Below are positions 27,932 to 34,977 of a stretch of DNA of 34,977 nt, piece by piece. The notes under the pieces are model-generated. The model did no database searches. It had not been told where the DNA came from and saw only the letters and a list, made by a program, of their open reading frames with translations. The stretch lies in the IMG/VR virus record IMGVR_UViG_3300008107_000325, positions 1 through 34,977 of that record; one strand, written 5' to 3'. The stretch is from a virus. The number at the start of each line of letters is the position of its first letter. The stretch's first letter is position 1. Both the position numbers and the translations under genes were made by a program.

Positions 27932-30900
27932 ATGACCCATAAAATTTCTAATCTATATGCATCTAAAATTTTTGCTGAGCATCCAATATCCATGTGGGCA
28001 CTAGATGACAAATCATACAACCCATCATTATTGACCCAATCTCAAAAATCACTAGACTACCTTGTTCCAGACTATGCAGATTGGGGTACTGCTTCTGCAA
28101 TAACAGTAACATCAGCCGAACTGCCAGAAGAGTCTTTTAGGCTTCTATCAAGAAATGATATTGAAGAAGATCTGGTAACCCTCACTGGACCACTAGTAAG
28201 TGCAAGTGCTTTTGATTCAACAAAAAGTACAGTATGCTTTAATATTTTTGTATATGCATTGCAAACATTAGTAGATTACTTTGAAATAGGACTTCTGTAT
28301 AATACATCCGCCTCATCTACATTTTATGACAGCACTCAAGTAAACGGAATAGCAATAACAGCGTGGCAAAAATTACAGTTTACTTCAGACTTTCCAGATC
28401 AATTTTTGTCTGTTCAGCCAATTATAAAAATAAAGTATATAGACGGTGCAGTGCTCGAACAGTATTCAGTTTTGTTTAATGCTTGGTCTTTGGGCCAATG
28501 GTCAGAAGAATTTAATTGGGAATCAACTGGAACCATACCAGAAACACTGACAGACAGTTCTTTAATATCACTACTACCAAACACAAGTTATAAAGTTGTT
28601 GAGGCAGACGCATATGGATTTAATGAAGAAGATAAAGGATATTACTTAGTAGATAATAACAAACCTTTGTCAATTAATACCAGCATGCCAATGGTTTACG
28701 GTGCTGGCAACATTACTCATATAGAACCTCCAATTACAAGTGGCATGCCAAGTCTTGTAATACCAGGAAAAGGATTTTTAAATGAATCAGGAAGATATCA
28801 GAATAGGACTTTAGAATTTTGGTTTAGATTATATTCTGACCTACATCAAGAATTTAGAATAATTGGACCAATATCTTCAAATGATGGATTATATGTAGAT
28901 CAAGAATATCTAACTTTAAAAATAGGAAAAGATAAAAAGTCTTACTTTGTTGGTAAATGGTTTAGGCCTATGCTATTAGATGTTAGATATGGAAAAGACA
29001 CAGCAAGTATTCTTTTAAACGGAGAAGAAGTTTTGTCTATGGATATTGATCAAGATTATATTTCTTTCCCAGCATCTAATGAAGACTGGATAGGATTTTT
29101 TGGACACGAAGATATTCACCCTTTTGATCTTGACTGTATAGCAATTTATCCCTATTTAGTTCCAGGAGAAGTTGCAAAAAGAAGATTTGTTTATGGTCAA
29201 GGAGTAGTAGGTAGTGAAATTATAGTTAACAACTTTGATGGAAACTCTTTATATATAGACTTCCCATTTGCAAACTATAGTTCAACAATGAGTTATCCAG
29301 AAAATAATAACTGGAATGGTGGGTACTTTAACAATCTAAACGCTACATCTAAATATATAGGATCCTTAGATTACAATCTTCCAGAAATACTTCACTATCA
29401 AGACATAGGAAACCTAGACATATATTCAGACAACTTCTTACTTCAAAGTGGCAGTGTGCCATTCTTTAATTTATCACCAAGTGCTAGTTACTCAAACATA
29501 AATTCTTCTATACATTTTAGTACCTTAGCACAACTATCTTCTCCAACAAAGTCAGTATTTGCTATGTTTAAATCAACCAATGCACTTATAAATAGCAAGA
29601 AAACCTTGATGTATTTTAAGAATTCTTTTAACTCAGATATATTTGAAATTGCTATAAATGGATCTAGCGTTCAATACTTGTTTAACGATGTTCTTCAGCA
29701 CTCTGCAAGCGTTTCCGCATCAACCTATTTTATGGTTGGCTTAGACATGGACAGTGTATCTTCAGAACTGCAAACAACACTAGGAAACTTTTTTTCAAAT
29801 CCTCAAAACATATCTTTAGATATAGGTGGCAATGGAGCAAATACCTTTACTGGAAACATATACAATGTAACTTTTAATAATAGATTCTTTACAGACAAAG
29901 ATTGTTCAACATGGTTTAATCAAAATGGATTTATAAATAAAGATATCTCTAATGATGAGGCTACTCTTCAATATATAGGATGCTACAGTTTGACAACCAT
30001 AAGATCAAACCCAGCAACATACTTAGACGTGGCAACTGCGGGGTATTGGGAAGACTCCATACCATTATCCTACTTTGGTAAATATATTCAAGATAGAAGT
30101 GGAAATAGTTATTACGACTTAGACATGATTCAATTTAATATAGACTACTCTTCAAACCCAATTATTAATATTCCACAACATAACAACTTTACACTTCCAA
30201 ATCATGCCTTAAAGTCTTACCTAACAATACAAAATTATCAACAAGTAGGAAAGATCCCATACACATCATACTCAAGCACAGTTAACACTACAAACTATAG
30301 GGTAGTTGACTTTGATAACACCATAGATGTTGTTTCTACCAAGTATGAAATTGTAGACGGAACAGCCATATTCCCACCTAAGGAACTAGTAGATTTTGAA
30401 GAGTACTACGTCACCTTACACTTAGAGGTTAAATCAAAGGGTGTTAAGACATATCCTACAAATATTGCAAAAATGTCCTTAGCATCTATTGCCCATAACG
30501 AAACAGAATTTTTTGGTATAGGAACAAAGACTGGAAATACAATATATCCAATAGTTAAATATGGAGATGTATATTCATACAAGTCAAAGAATCCATTTAG
30601 AATATATAGAGAATCTACTCCATACCTATATTTGACAGGAGACTCTGGAATATCATGCTTGGCTAATAGTGACGCAGCAGTAACAAAGGGCTTCTCAATT
30701 CCAATTAACTCTCAAAGATCTTCACAGTATATTCTCGGGGGTATTCAATTATGGCTAATGTACAATCAAAATGAAACTATGAACTATTCAAAGAAGATAG
30801 CAAAATTAGTTACACCAGATAAGAAGTTAGATATATATTTAATTCCAGAATCAGGAGGAAGTGCAAAGAGGGCATTTTTGAAAGCCTTTGACTCAGAGAC

Positions 30901-31399
30901 TGGATATGAAGATATAACAATTGATTTTTATCAAAATGGAATACAAATTCAAAATCCAGTTATTAAGCCACTAATGTGGACATCCTTAGTTCTTTCCTTT
31001 GGGTCATCAATACCTTTAAATGGAATATCTGGACAATTAGAACTTTATAACGGAATGGTATACAACAACATTGCCTTCTATAAGAGATCATCACTGGTGC
31101 TTGGTCAAAGCATTAGTGAAAGAACTTGGCAGCAAGTAAAGACAACAGAGGGTGTTATTAATAACCAAATAGAACAAATAGATTTACAATGGGAAGATTG
31201 GTATAACACATTCTGGTTGGACTTACTAGAGAAAAGAACAACTTTAACTTATATTATTGACGGAGAAAGAATCTTTGGTGCTTATTTAGGTATTTCAAAT
31301 TCAATTATTTCAGATTCTTCGATAGTAGAGTTAGAAGCAGAAGGACTAGATGTATTTTCTGACGTTGAATGGGATCAATTTGTTGGCAGACCAGTTTAA
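27932..31399 (+). CDS. Very large minor tail protein with lectin-like domains
   Basis: 1155 residues, the largest gene of the window. It starts with ASKIFAEHPISMWALDDKSY, a head found in giant tail proteins of actinophages. Several LamG/concanavalin-like jellyrolls are visible: about 285-430 (NRTLEFWFRLYSDLHQEFRI, LLDVRYGKDTASILLNGEEV, then DCIAIYPYLVPG), about 525-665 (SPTKSVFAMFKSTNALINSK ... FTGNIYNVTFNNRFFTDKD) and about 925-1060 (GGIQLWLMYNQNETMNYSKK ... MWTSLVLSFGSSIPLNGISG). The C-terminal ~90 residues form a helical plus beta tail. LamG folds usually bind glycans, so a baseplate or tail-tip protein that contacts the host wall is inferred. No signal peptide or enzyme motif is seen. It precedes the head genes directly. 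Confidence 0.7.
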   Translation: MTHKISNLYASKIFAEHPISMWALDDKSYNPSLLTQSQKSLDYLVPDYADWGTASAITVTSAELPEESFRLLSRNDIEEDLVTLTGPLVSASAFDSTKSTVCFNIFVYALQTLVDYFEIGLLYNTSASSTFYDSTQVNGIAITAWQKLQFTSDFPDQFLSVQPIIKIKYIDGAVLEQYSVLFNAWSLGQWSEEFNWESTGTIPETLTDSSLISLLPNTSYKVVEADAYGFNEEDKGYYLVDNNKPLSINTSMPMVYGAGNITHIEPPITSGMPSLVIPGKGFLNESGRYQNRTLEFWFRLYSDLHQEFRIIGPISSNDGLYVDQEYLTLKIGKDKKSYFVGKWFRPMLLDVRYGKDTASILLNGEEVLSMDIDQDYISFPASNEDWIGFFGHEDIHPFDLDCIAIYPYLVPGEVAKRRFVYGQGVVGSEIIVNNFDGNSLYIDFPFANYSSTMSYPENNNWNGGYFNNLNATSKYIGSLDYNLPEILHYQDIGNLDIYSDNFLLQSGSVPFFNLSPSASYSNINSSIHFSTLAQLSSPTKSVFAMFKSTNALINSKKTLMYFKNSFNSDIFEIAINGSSVQYLFNDVLQHSASVSASTYFMVGLDMDSVSSELQTTLGNFFSNPQNISLDIGGNGANTFTGNIYNVTFNNRFFTDKDCSTWFNQNGFINKDISNDEATLQYIGCYSLTTIRSNPATYLDVATAGYWEDSIPLSYFGKYIQDRSGNSYYDLDMIQFNIDYSSNPIINIPQHNNFTLPNHALKSYLTIQNYQQVGKIPYTSYSSTVNTTNYRVVDFDNTIDVVSTKYEIVDGTAIFPPKELVDFEEYYVTLHLEVKSKGVKTYPTNIAKMSLASIAHNETEFFGIGTKTGNTIYPIVKYGDVYSYKSKNPFRIYRESTPYLYLTGDSGISCLANSDAAVTKGFSIPINSQRSSQYILGGIQLWLMYNQNETMNYSKKIAKLVTPDKKLDIYLIPESGGSAKRAFLKAFDSETGYEDITIDFYQNGIQIQNPVIKPLMWTSLVLSFGSSIPLNGISGQLELYNGMVYNNIAFYKRSSLVLGQSISERTWQQVKTTEGVINNQIEQIDLQWEDWYNTFWLDLLEKRTTLTYIIDGERIFGAYLGISNSIISDSSIVELEAEGLDVFSDVEWDQFVGRPV

Positions 31400-31410
31400 T
31401 ATGGTATACT
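31383..31410 (+). promoter_or_regulatory. Promoter TTGGCA-16-TATACT, leaderless configuration
   Basis: TTGGCA (31383-31388), 16-base spacer, TGG plus TATACT (31402-31410) overlapping the end of the large tail gene. The start codon at 31418 lies 7 bases after the -10, so transcription would begin at or next to the ATG; no ribosome site precedes it. It would drive the head genes. Confidence 0.65.
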
Positions 31411-31417
31411 TGTTGAC

Positions 31418-31783
31418 ATGAATCAAAAGAAACTTAAAAATAATGGTAAGCCTAGAATATCTATAGTAGAAAAAAAGTCAGACTGGGGTATTTATGTTTG
31501 GATGTGTGACTTTGATAACAAGCCCTACGGAGATGGAAATGGCAATATCATGAATATTCCAGGTAGGCCATACGACTTAGAGAAGATGGCAAAAATAAGA
31601 AAAGCAGCAGAACACTATGGAGCACCAGCAGGCAAGGTTATGTTTATGGCTGGGGTTAATAGAGTTACAGACGAAGAACACTCAGAACAGATAGACAGAA
31701 TGAAATCAGGACTTATCCCAAGTGAAACAGATATAGGTGCTTGGATGGCAGCAGAAAAGGGATTTAAGAAACATGGAAGATAA
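31418..31783 (+). CDS. Small hypothetical protein upstream of portal
   Basis: 121 residues, soluble, Lys-rich N-terminus (QKKLKNNGKPRISIVEKKSD), then WGIYVWMCDFDNKPYGDGNG, IPGRPYDLEKMAKIRKAAEH and VNRVTDEEHSEQIDRMKSGL. The C-terminus overlaps the start of the portal gene by 11 bases. Proteins with this position and pattern occur next to portals of actinophages, as far as I recall, without known function. A role in head assembly is possible but not shown. Confidence 0.6.
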   Translation: MNQKKLKNNGKPRISIVEKKSDWGIYVWMCDFDNKPYGDGNGNIMNIPGRPYDLEKMAKIRKAAEHYGAPAGKVMFMAGVNRVTDEEHSEQIDRMKSGLIPSETDIGAWMAAEKGFKKHGR

Positions 31784-33326
31784 CGAAGCAATAGCAAGAA
31801 TAGATCAATTAGATAAAGCAGAAAAAAAAGACAGAGTAGACTCTTTTGGAACCAGCGTTGAAATAGTAAAGTCATATGACGGAATGAGTCATAACTTTAA
31901 ACGTAAAGCAGCAAGAATGCTAAACAAGGCATTCACTGGTGTAGATGATGCAAAATCAAAACAACTATTTCCAGAGCAAGACATGGTTACAGCATATGGT
32001 CTTTTTGACGTAGTTATTCCACCTTATAACCTAGACGAGTTAGCATATTTTTATGAAAACTCATTTGCAAACCACGCTGCCATCGCAGCAAAAGTGTCTA
32101 ACATAGTTGGCCTTGGTTATGGATTTGAAATTACAGACGGAACAATGGCAAGACTTGAAGAAGCAGAGTCAGAAGAGTCATTGATGAGGGCACAAAGAAA
32201 AATTCAAAGAATTAAGTCTCAAGTAACTGACTGGTTAGAAAGTTTAAATGATGAAGATACATTTACACATGTATTAGAAAAAGTATACACAGATGTTGAA
32301 ACAGTTGGAAACGGATACATAGAAATAGGACGTAAAGTAAATGGTGAAATTGGATACATTGGTCATATACCAGCAACCACAATTCGTGTACGCCGTATGC
32401 GTGATGGATATATTCAAATAGTAAATCAAAAGGTTGTTTACTTTAGAAACTTTCAAGGTAAAACAGCAAACCCTGTAACAAGCGATAATAGACCAAACGA
32501 ACTAATTCATATTAAAAAGTATTCTCCAAAGAACTCATACTATGGAGTTCCAGATACAGTTTCAGCAGCAACCTCAATGGTTGGAAACGAATTAGCAGCA
32601 AAATATAACGTTGATTATTTTGAAAATAAAGCAGTTCCTAGATACATTGCTACCTTAAAAGGTGCAAAACTTAGTTCAGATGCAGAAGATAAGTTCTTTA
32701 GATTTATGCAATCAGGACTCAAAGGTCAAAACCACAGAACTCTTTATATACCACTTCCTGGAGATGGACCAGATAATAAGGTAGAGTTTAAGTTAGATCC
32801 TATTGAAAACGGAATTCAAGATGGATCGTTTGACAGGTATCGTAAGGCAAATCGTGACGATATCTTGATGGCTCACCAAGTTCCATATTCAAAAGTAGGT
32901 GGGGGTGCTGGGGTATCAATTGCCTCCGCATTGGTAGCAGACAGAACATTTAAAGAGCAAGTTGCTAGACCTTCTCAAAGAAATCTAGAAAAGACTATTA
33001 ACAAGATTGTAAAAGAAAAGACTGATGTAGTAGTCCTCAAGTTTAACGAACTAACCCTGACAGATGAACAAACACAAAGTCAGATTGATGAAAGATACCT
33101 AAGAATGCAGGTATTGGTTCCAAATGAAGTTCGTGAAAGACTTGGCTATCCAGTTAGACCTGGAGGGTCAGATCCAATAGTTATGGGTGCTCAAGCAAGA
33201 GCAGAGCAAACAGCCCAGGCTACTGGAAATAGAAATAGAGATCAAGAAAGAACAAACAACGCATCAGACTCACCATCAACCAACTCTGGCAGAAATGCAC
33301 AGGGCGAGGGTAGATCTCAACAATAG
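31773..33326 (+). CDS. Phage portal protein
   Basis: 517 residues from the ATG at 31773; the reading frame is open further upstream, but that part overlaps the previous gene. The portal forms the dodecameric ring for DNA entry and exit at one capsid vertex. Visible anchors: FYENSFANHAAIAAKVSNIV (wing), VTDWLESLNDEDTFTHVLEK, TVGNGYIEIGRKVNGEIGYI, THVLEK..., YYGVPDTVSAATSMVGNELA and AKYNVDYFENKAVPRYIATL (central part), YRKANRDDILMAHQVPYSKV (clip/crown side) and VPNEVRERLGYPVRPGG. This is the arrangement of the PBSX/HK97-type portals. The last ~60 residues are Gln/Asn/Ser-rich and probably disordered. Confidence 0.85.
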   Translation: MEDNEAIARIDQLDKAEKKDRVDSFGTSVEIVKSYDGMSHNFKRKAARMLNKAFTGVDDAKSKQLFPEQDMVTAYGLFDVVIPPYNLDELAYFYENSFANHAAIAAKVSNIVGLGYGFEITDGTMARLEEAESEESLMRAQRKIQRIKSQVTDWLESLNDEDTFTHVLEKVYTDVETVGNGYIEIGRKVNGEIGYIGHIPATTIRVRRMRDGYIQIVNQKVVYFRNFQGKTANPVTSDNRPNELIHIKKYSPKNSYYGVPDTVSAATSMVGNELAAKYNVDYFENKAVPRYIATLKGAKLSSDAEDKFFRFMQSGLKGQNHRTLYIPLPGDGPDNKVEFKLDPIENGIQDGSFDRYRKANRDDILMAHQVPYSKVGGGAGVSIASALVADRTFKEQVARPSQRNLEKTINKIVKEKTDVVVLKFNELTLTDEQTQSQIDERYLRMQVLVPNEVRERLGYPVRPGGSDPIVMGAQARAEQTAQATGNRNRDQERTNNASDSPSTNSGRNAQGEGRSQQ

Positions 33327-33357
33327 TTGTAAAGTTCCTATAAACACTGATTATAAT
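33327..33357 (+). promoter_or_regulatory. Possible promoter before the protease/scaffold gene
   Basis: TTGTAA (33327-33332) and a perfect TATAAT (33352-33357) with an unusually long 19-base spacer lie in the gap after the portal gene. The start codon at 33367 follows with GAGGTAGT between. It may be a weak internal promoter. Confidence 0.4.
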
Positions 33358-33366
33358 AGAGGTAGT

Positions 33367-34737
33367 ATGACTAATTTGCATAAAGCATTTTGGCACTCAG
33401 AGGACAACAGTATCAAGTTGTCAATGCCAATTGCTAAAGTCGATAAAGAGAAACGAATCGTTTCTGGTTTTGCAACCCTTGACAACGTTGACAAACAAGA
33501 GGATATAGTTCCTACTGACGTTAGCGTAAAAGCCTTTGAAAGATTCCGTGGCAACCTACGTGAAATGCACATGCCTATTGCAGTCGGCAGGGTAGTGTCA
33601 TTTAAATCAGAACAGTTTTATAATAAAGAAGAAGATAAATTTTATAATGGAGTTTTCGTAAATGCATATATTTCTAAAGGTGCTCAGGATACTTGGGAAA
33701 AGGTTCTTGATGGTACTCTTTCTGGCTTTTCTATTGGTGGCAATATCAAAGATTCTGAACAAGTCTACGATGCCAAGATGGACAAGTCAATTCGTGTTAT
33801 TAAAGACTATGACCTCCATGAACTCTCATTAGTAGACAATCCAGCCAATCAATTTGCAAACATTGTATCAATTGAGAAAATGGCTGACGGTCAAAATAAA
33901 ATTGATGGTATTATTAGTAAGGTAGACCTTGAGAATGTTTATTGGTGTGAGTCAGACTCACTCATTAGATTATCTCAAGATGAATCTTCCTCATGTCCGT
34001 CTTGCGACAAAGGCATGAGCAATATTGGTTTCGTTGAATCAAACGATAACGAAAAGAATTCTGTGATTAAAGGCTTATTAGTATCGCAGAAAAATAGACT
34101 TGATGAAAAAGTAATCAAGTCTGACAATCCTATTAAGGAGGGGAATGAAATGGCAAATGAAAATGTAGAAGTTGCAAAGGCTGAAGAAGTTAAAGCAACA
34201 GAAGAAAACATTGTAAAGTCTGAGGGAACTGAAGAAGCAGCACCTGCAGAAGAAGCAGCACCTGCTGAAGAAGCAGCACCTGCTGAAGAAGCAGCACCTG
34301 CTGAAGAAACAGCACCTGCTGAAGAAGCAGCACCTGCTGAAGAAGCAGCACCTGCTGAAGAAGTAACCCCAGCAGAAGATGCCGCCACTCCTGCCGAAGA
34401 AGCACCTGCTGACTTGGCAAAGGCTGTAGACACAGTACAAGAATCTATTGACGAGGTTCAAAATACAGTCGCTTCAGCACTTGGAGACTTGGTAGCAACA
34501 GTAAAGTCACTAAATGACAAAATGTTAGAACTACAAAAAAGCATTGCATCCGCACAAGATGAAATTAAATCTGTAAAAGGCAATGTAGAAGAGTTTGGAA
34601 AGCGTGTTGACTCACTAGAAGATGACACTGCTGTCCGTAAATCTGGCGACCTAGGCGGGGTCGTTCAAGAAGAAAAAATAACAAAAAAAGCAATGTGGGG
34701 CGGGCGTTTCCTCAATACCGCTGACCTATATCGCTAA
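33367..34737 (+). CDS. Prohead protease fused to scaffold (full-length product)
   Basis: The start is placed at the ATG at 33367, with GAGG upstream; the frame is open earlier but overlaps the portal gene. The 456-residue protein begins with an XkdF/HK97-like prohead protease: VSGFATLDNVDKQEDIVPTD, likely catalytic His68 (REMHMP) and Ser122 (LSGFSIGG), and LHELSLVDNPANQFANIVSI. Residues ~190-216 hold a Cys motif (YWCESD ... SSSCPSCDKGM; Cys194, 210, 213) that may bind zinc. From residue 262 on, the protein is a scaffold-like part: an acidic AAPAEE repeat tract and a C-terminal coiled coil (~385-440, VQESIDEVQNTVASALGDLV and LQKSIASAQDEIKSVKG). Protease-scaffold fusions guide capsid assembly and then digest themselves. 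It directly precedes the capsid gene. Confidence 0.8.
   Translation: MTNLHKAFWHSEDNSIKLSMPIAKVDKEKRIVSGFATLDNVDKQEDIVPTDVSVKAFERFRGNLREMHMPIAVGRVVSFKSEQFYNKEEDKFYNGVFVNAYISKGAQDTWEKVLDGTLSGFSIGGNIKDSEQVYDAKMDKSIRVIKDYDLHELSLVDNPANQFANIVSIEKMADGQNKIDGIISKVDLENVYWCESDSLIRLSQDESSSCPSCDKGMSNIGFVESNDNEKNSVIKGLLVSQKNRLDEKVIKSDNPIKEGNEMANENVEVAKAEEVKATEENIVKSEGTEEAAPAEEAAPAEEAAPAEEAAPAEETAPAEEAAPAEEAAPAEEVTPAEDAATPAEEAPADLAKAVDTVQESIDEVQNTVASALGDLVATVKSLNDKMLELQKSIASAQDEIKSVKGNVEEFGKRVDSLEDDTAVRKSGDLGGVVQEEKITKKAMWGGRFLNTADLYR
34150..34737 (+). CDS. Nested scaffold protein from an internal in-frame start
   Basis: Inside the protease gene, AAGGAGGGG (34135-34143) lies six bases before an in-frame ATG at 34150 (Met262). 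This ribosome site is better than that of the parent gene. The 195-residue product would start MANENVEVAKAEEVKA, run through the acidic repeat, and end with the coiled coil: the composition of a capsid scaffold. The layout is that of phage lambda C/Nu3, where scaffold is made from an internal start in the protease gene and exceeds the protease in amount. Confidence 0.75.
   Translation: MANENVEVAKAEEVKATEENIVKSEGTEEAAPAEEAAPAEEAAPAEEAAPAEETAPAEEAAPAEEAAPAEEVTPAEDAATPAEEAPADLAKAVDTVQESIDEVQNTVASALGDLVATVKSLNDKMLELQKSIASAQDEIKSVKGNVEEFGKRVDSLEDDTAVRKSGDLGGVVQEEKITKKAMWGGRFLNTADLYR
34231..34374 (+). repeat. Eight 18-bp codon repeats (EEAAPA) in the scaffold
   Basis: Eight units of GAAGAAGCAGCACCTGCT or close variants, encoding EEAAPA (one EETAPA, one EEVTPA). 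Units 2-7 differ by very few bases, which suggests recent growth by slippage. The tract is acidic, Pro-containing and likely extended. Unit number is expected to vary between related phages and may be miscounted in short-read assemblies. Confidence 0.9.
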
Positions 34738-34758
34738 TTCACTGGGAGGTGAAATATT

Positions 34759-34977
34759 ATGGCAGAAAATGACATTTTAAATAAGGCTGCAAGTACAGGA
34801 TCAATCGTTTCTGGAGGAATTGGTGGTGTAACACAACCAGTTGCTGGAGACCTTGGTGTATACGGTGCTACTACAAATGATGGTGGTATCTTATCTCCTG
34901 AACAATCACGCCAATTTATCGAATATATTTTCGAACAACAAGTACTAGCACGTGACGGACGCAGAGTAACAATGCGT
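34759..34977 (+). CDS. Major capsid protein, N-terminal part (truncated by window end)
   Basis: ATG at 34759 behind GGGAGGTGA. The visible 73 residues begin MAENDILNKAASTGSIVSGG, with a Gly-rich stretch, then GGILSPEQSRQFIEYIFEQQ and VLARDGRRVTMR. The 'LSPEQxRxFIxYxFxxxVLAxxxRxVxM' pattern is typical of the N-arm and first helix of HK97-fold capsid proteins in actinophages. Position directly after the protease/scaffold gene supports this. Codons CGT/CGC and GGT are more frequent than in the fibre genes, as expected for a highly expressed gene; this is by eye only. Confidence 0.8.
   Translation, partial: MAENDILNKAASTGSIVSGGIGGVTQPVAGDLGVYGATTNDGGILSPEQSRQFIEYIFEQQVLARDGRRVTMR

Noticed and set aside
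31413-31418. TTGACA overlapping the start of the 31418 gene
   Set aside because: No acceptable -10 follows at 16-18 bases; the sequence there is A-rich only.
34231-34374. Possible CRISPR or other spaced repeat array
   Set aside because: The 18-bp units are directly adjacent, in frame and code for EEAAPA; there are no spacers.
33975-34433. Long minus-strand open frame of Ala/Ser repeats opposite the scaffold
   Set aside because: It is the reverse reading of the EEAAPA codon repeats; no ribosome site or promoter, and the plus strand has a well supported gene.
1-34977. Diversity-generating retroelement, which would suit variable adhesins
   Set aside because: No reverse transcriptase motifs and no template/variable repeat pair with A-specific differences were seen; the 101-nt repeat is identical in both copies.
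1-34977. tRNA genes or other structured RNAs
   Set aside because: No cloverleaf with GTTC-type T-loop was noticed in the few short gaps between genes; a tRNA-finding program would be needed to exclude them fully.

Overview
The window is a stretch of an AT-rich tailed double-stranded DNA phage (Caudoviricetes). Virion genes fill almost all of it: multi-module tail fibres, glycine-rich adhesin-like proteins, portal, prohead protease with scaffold, and the start of the major capsid protein. The host is probably an actinobacterium, most likely one of the AT-rich freshwater lineages. The support is indirect: an actinophage-like portal and capsid start, a wall-lytic domain of actinobacterial style, a B12-dependent ribonucleotide reductase, and two promoters placed for leaderless transcripts. 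No terminase, tape measure, polymerase or integrase is visible, so the rest of the genome lies outside.

Layout. Positions 1-6640: a repeated three-gene cassette of (i) a W-module fibre protein with a hydrophobic C-terminus ending in Gly-Ala or Gly-Val, (ii) a ~110-residue beta-rich protein and (iii) a glycine-rich protein. It occurs about three and a half times, and the last copy is decayed. Positions 6687-9509: a second fibre block whose main gene lies in four pieces in shifted frames, followed by a fused member of the 110-residue family. Positions 9525-15123: five consecutive Gly-rich proteins, four of them also His-rich, in an A-B-A-B-B' order. Positions 15144-18040: a compact trio headed by a flavin-dependent tryptophan halogenase. 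Positions 18076-20284: a duplicated two-gene fibre module. Positions 20304-21166: a further fibre protein and 110-residue protein. Positions 21229-21521: a holin-like gene with its own promoter and terminator. Positions 21552-23902: more small tail proteins, one with a dense Cys/His insertion. Positions 23956-25890: a glycosyltransferase behind a consensus promoter with a built-in palindrome, facing a minus-strand wall lytic enzyme and a small Cys protein. Positions 25963-27903: class II ribonucleotide reductase. Positions 27932-34977: a very large lectin-like tail protein, a small unknown, portal, protease/scaffold and capsid.

How the parts may fit together. Most genes on the plus strand overlap or abut (TAATG junctions), so they are read as long late operons with extra internal promoters. 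Many of these are extended -10 elements (TGnTATAAT) with little or no -35. The host-recognition region looks modular and unstable: repeated cassettes, a 101-nt perfect repeat between paralogues, a 16-bp tandem duplication that breaks a fibre gene, and several frame-breaking scars. The halogenase and the glycosyltransferase sit among fibre genes and could modify virion proteins or the infected cell surface; that is inference. Broken frames may be real variation or metagenome-assembly error; the sequence alone cannot decide.
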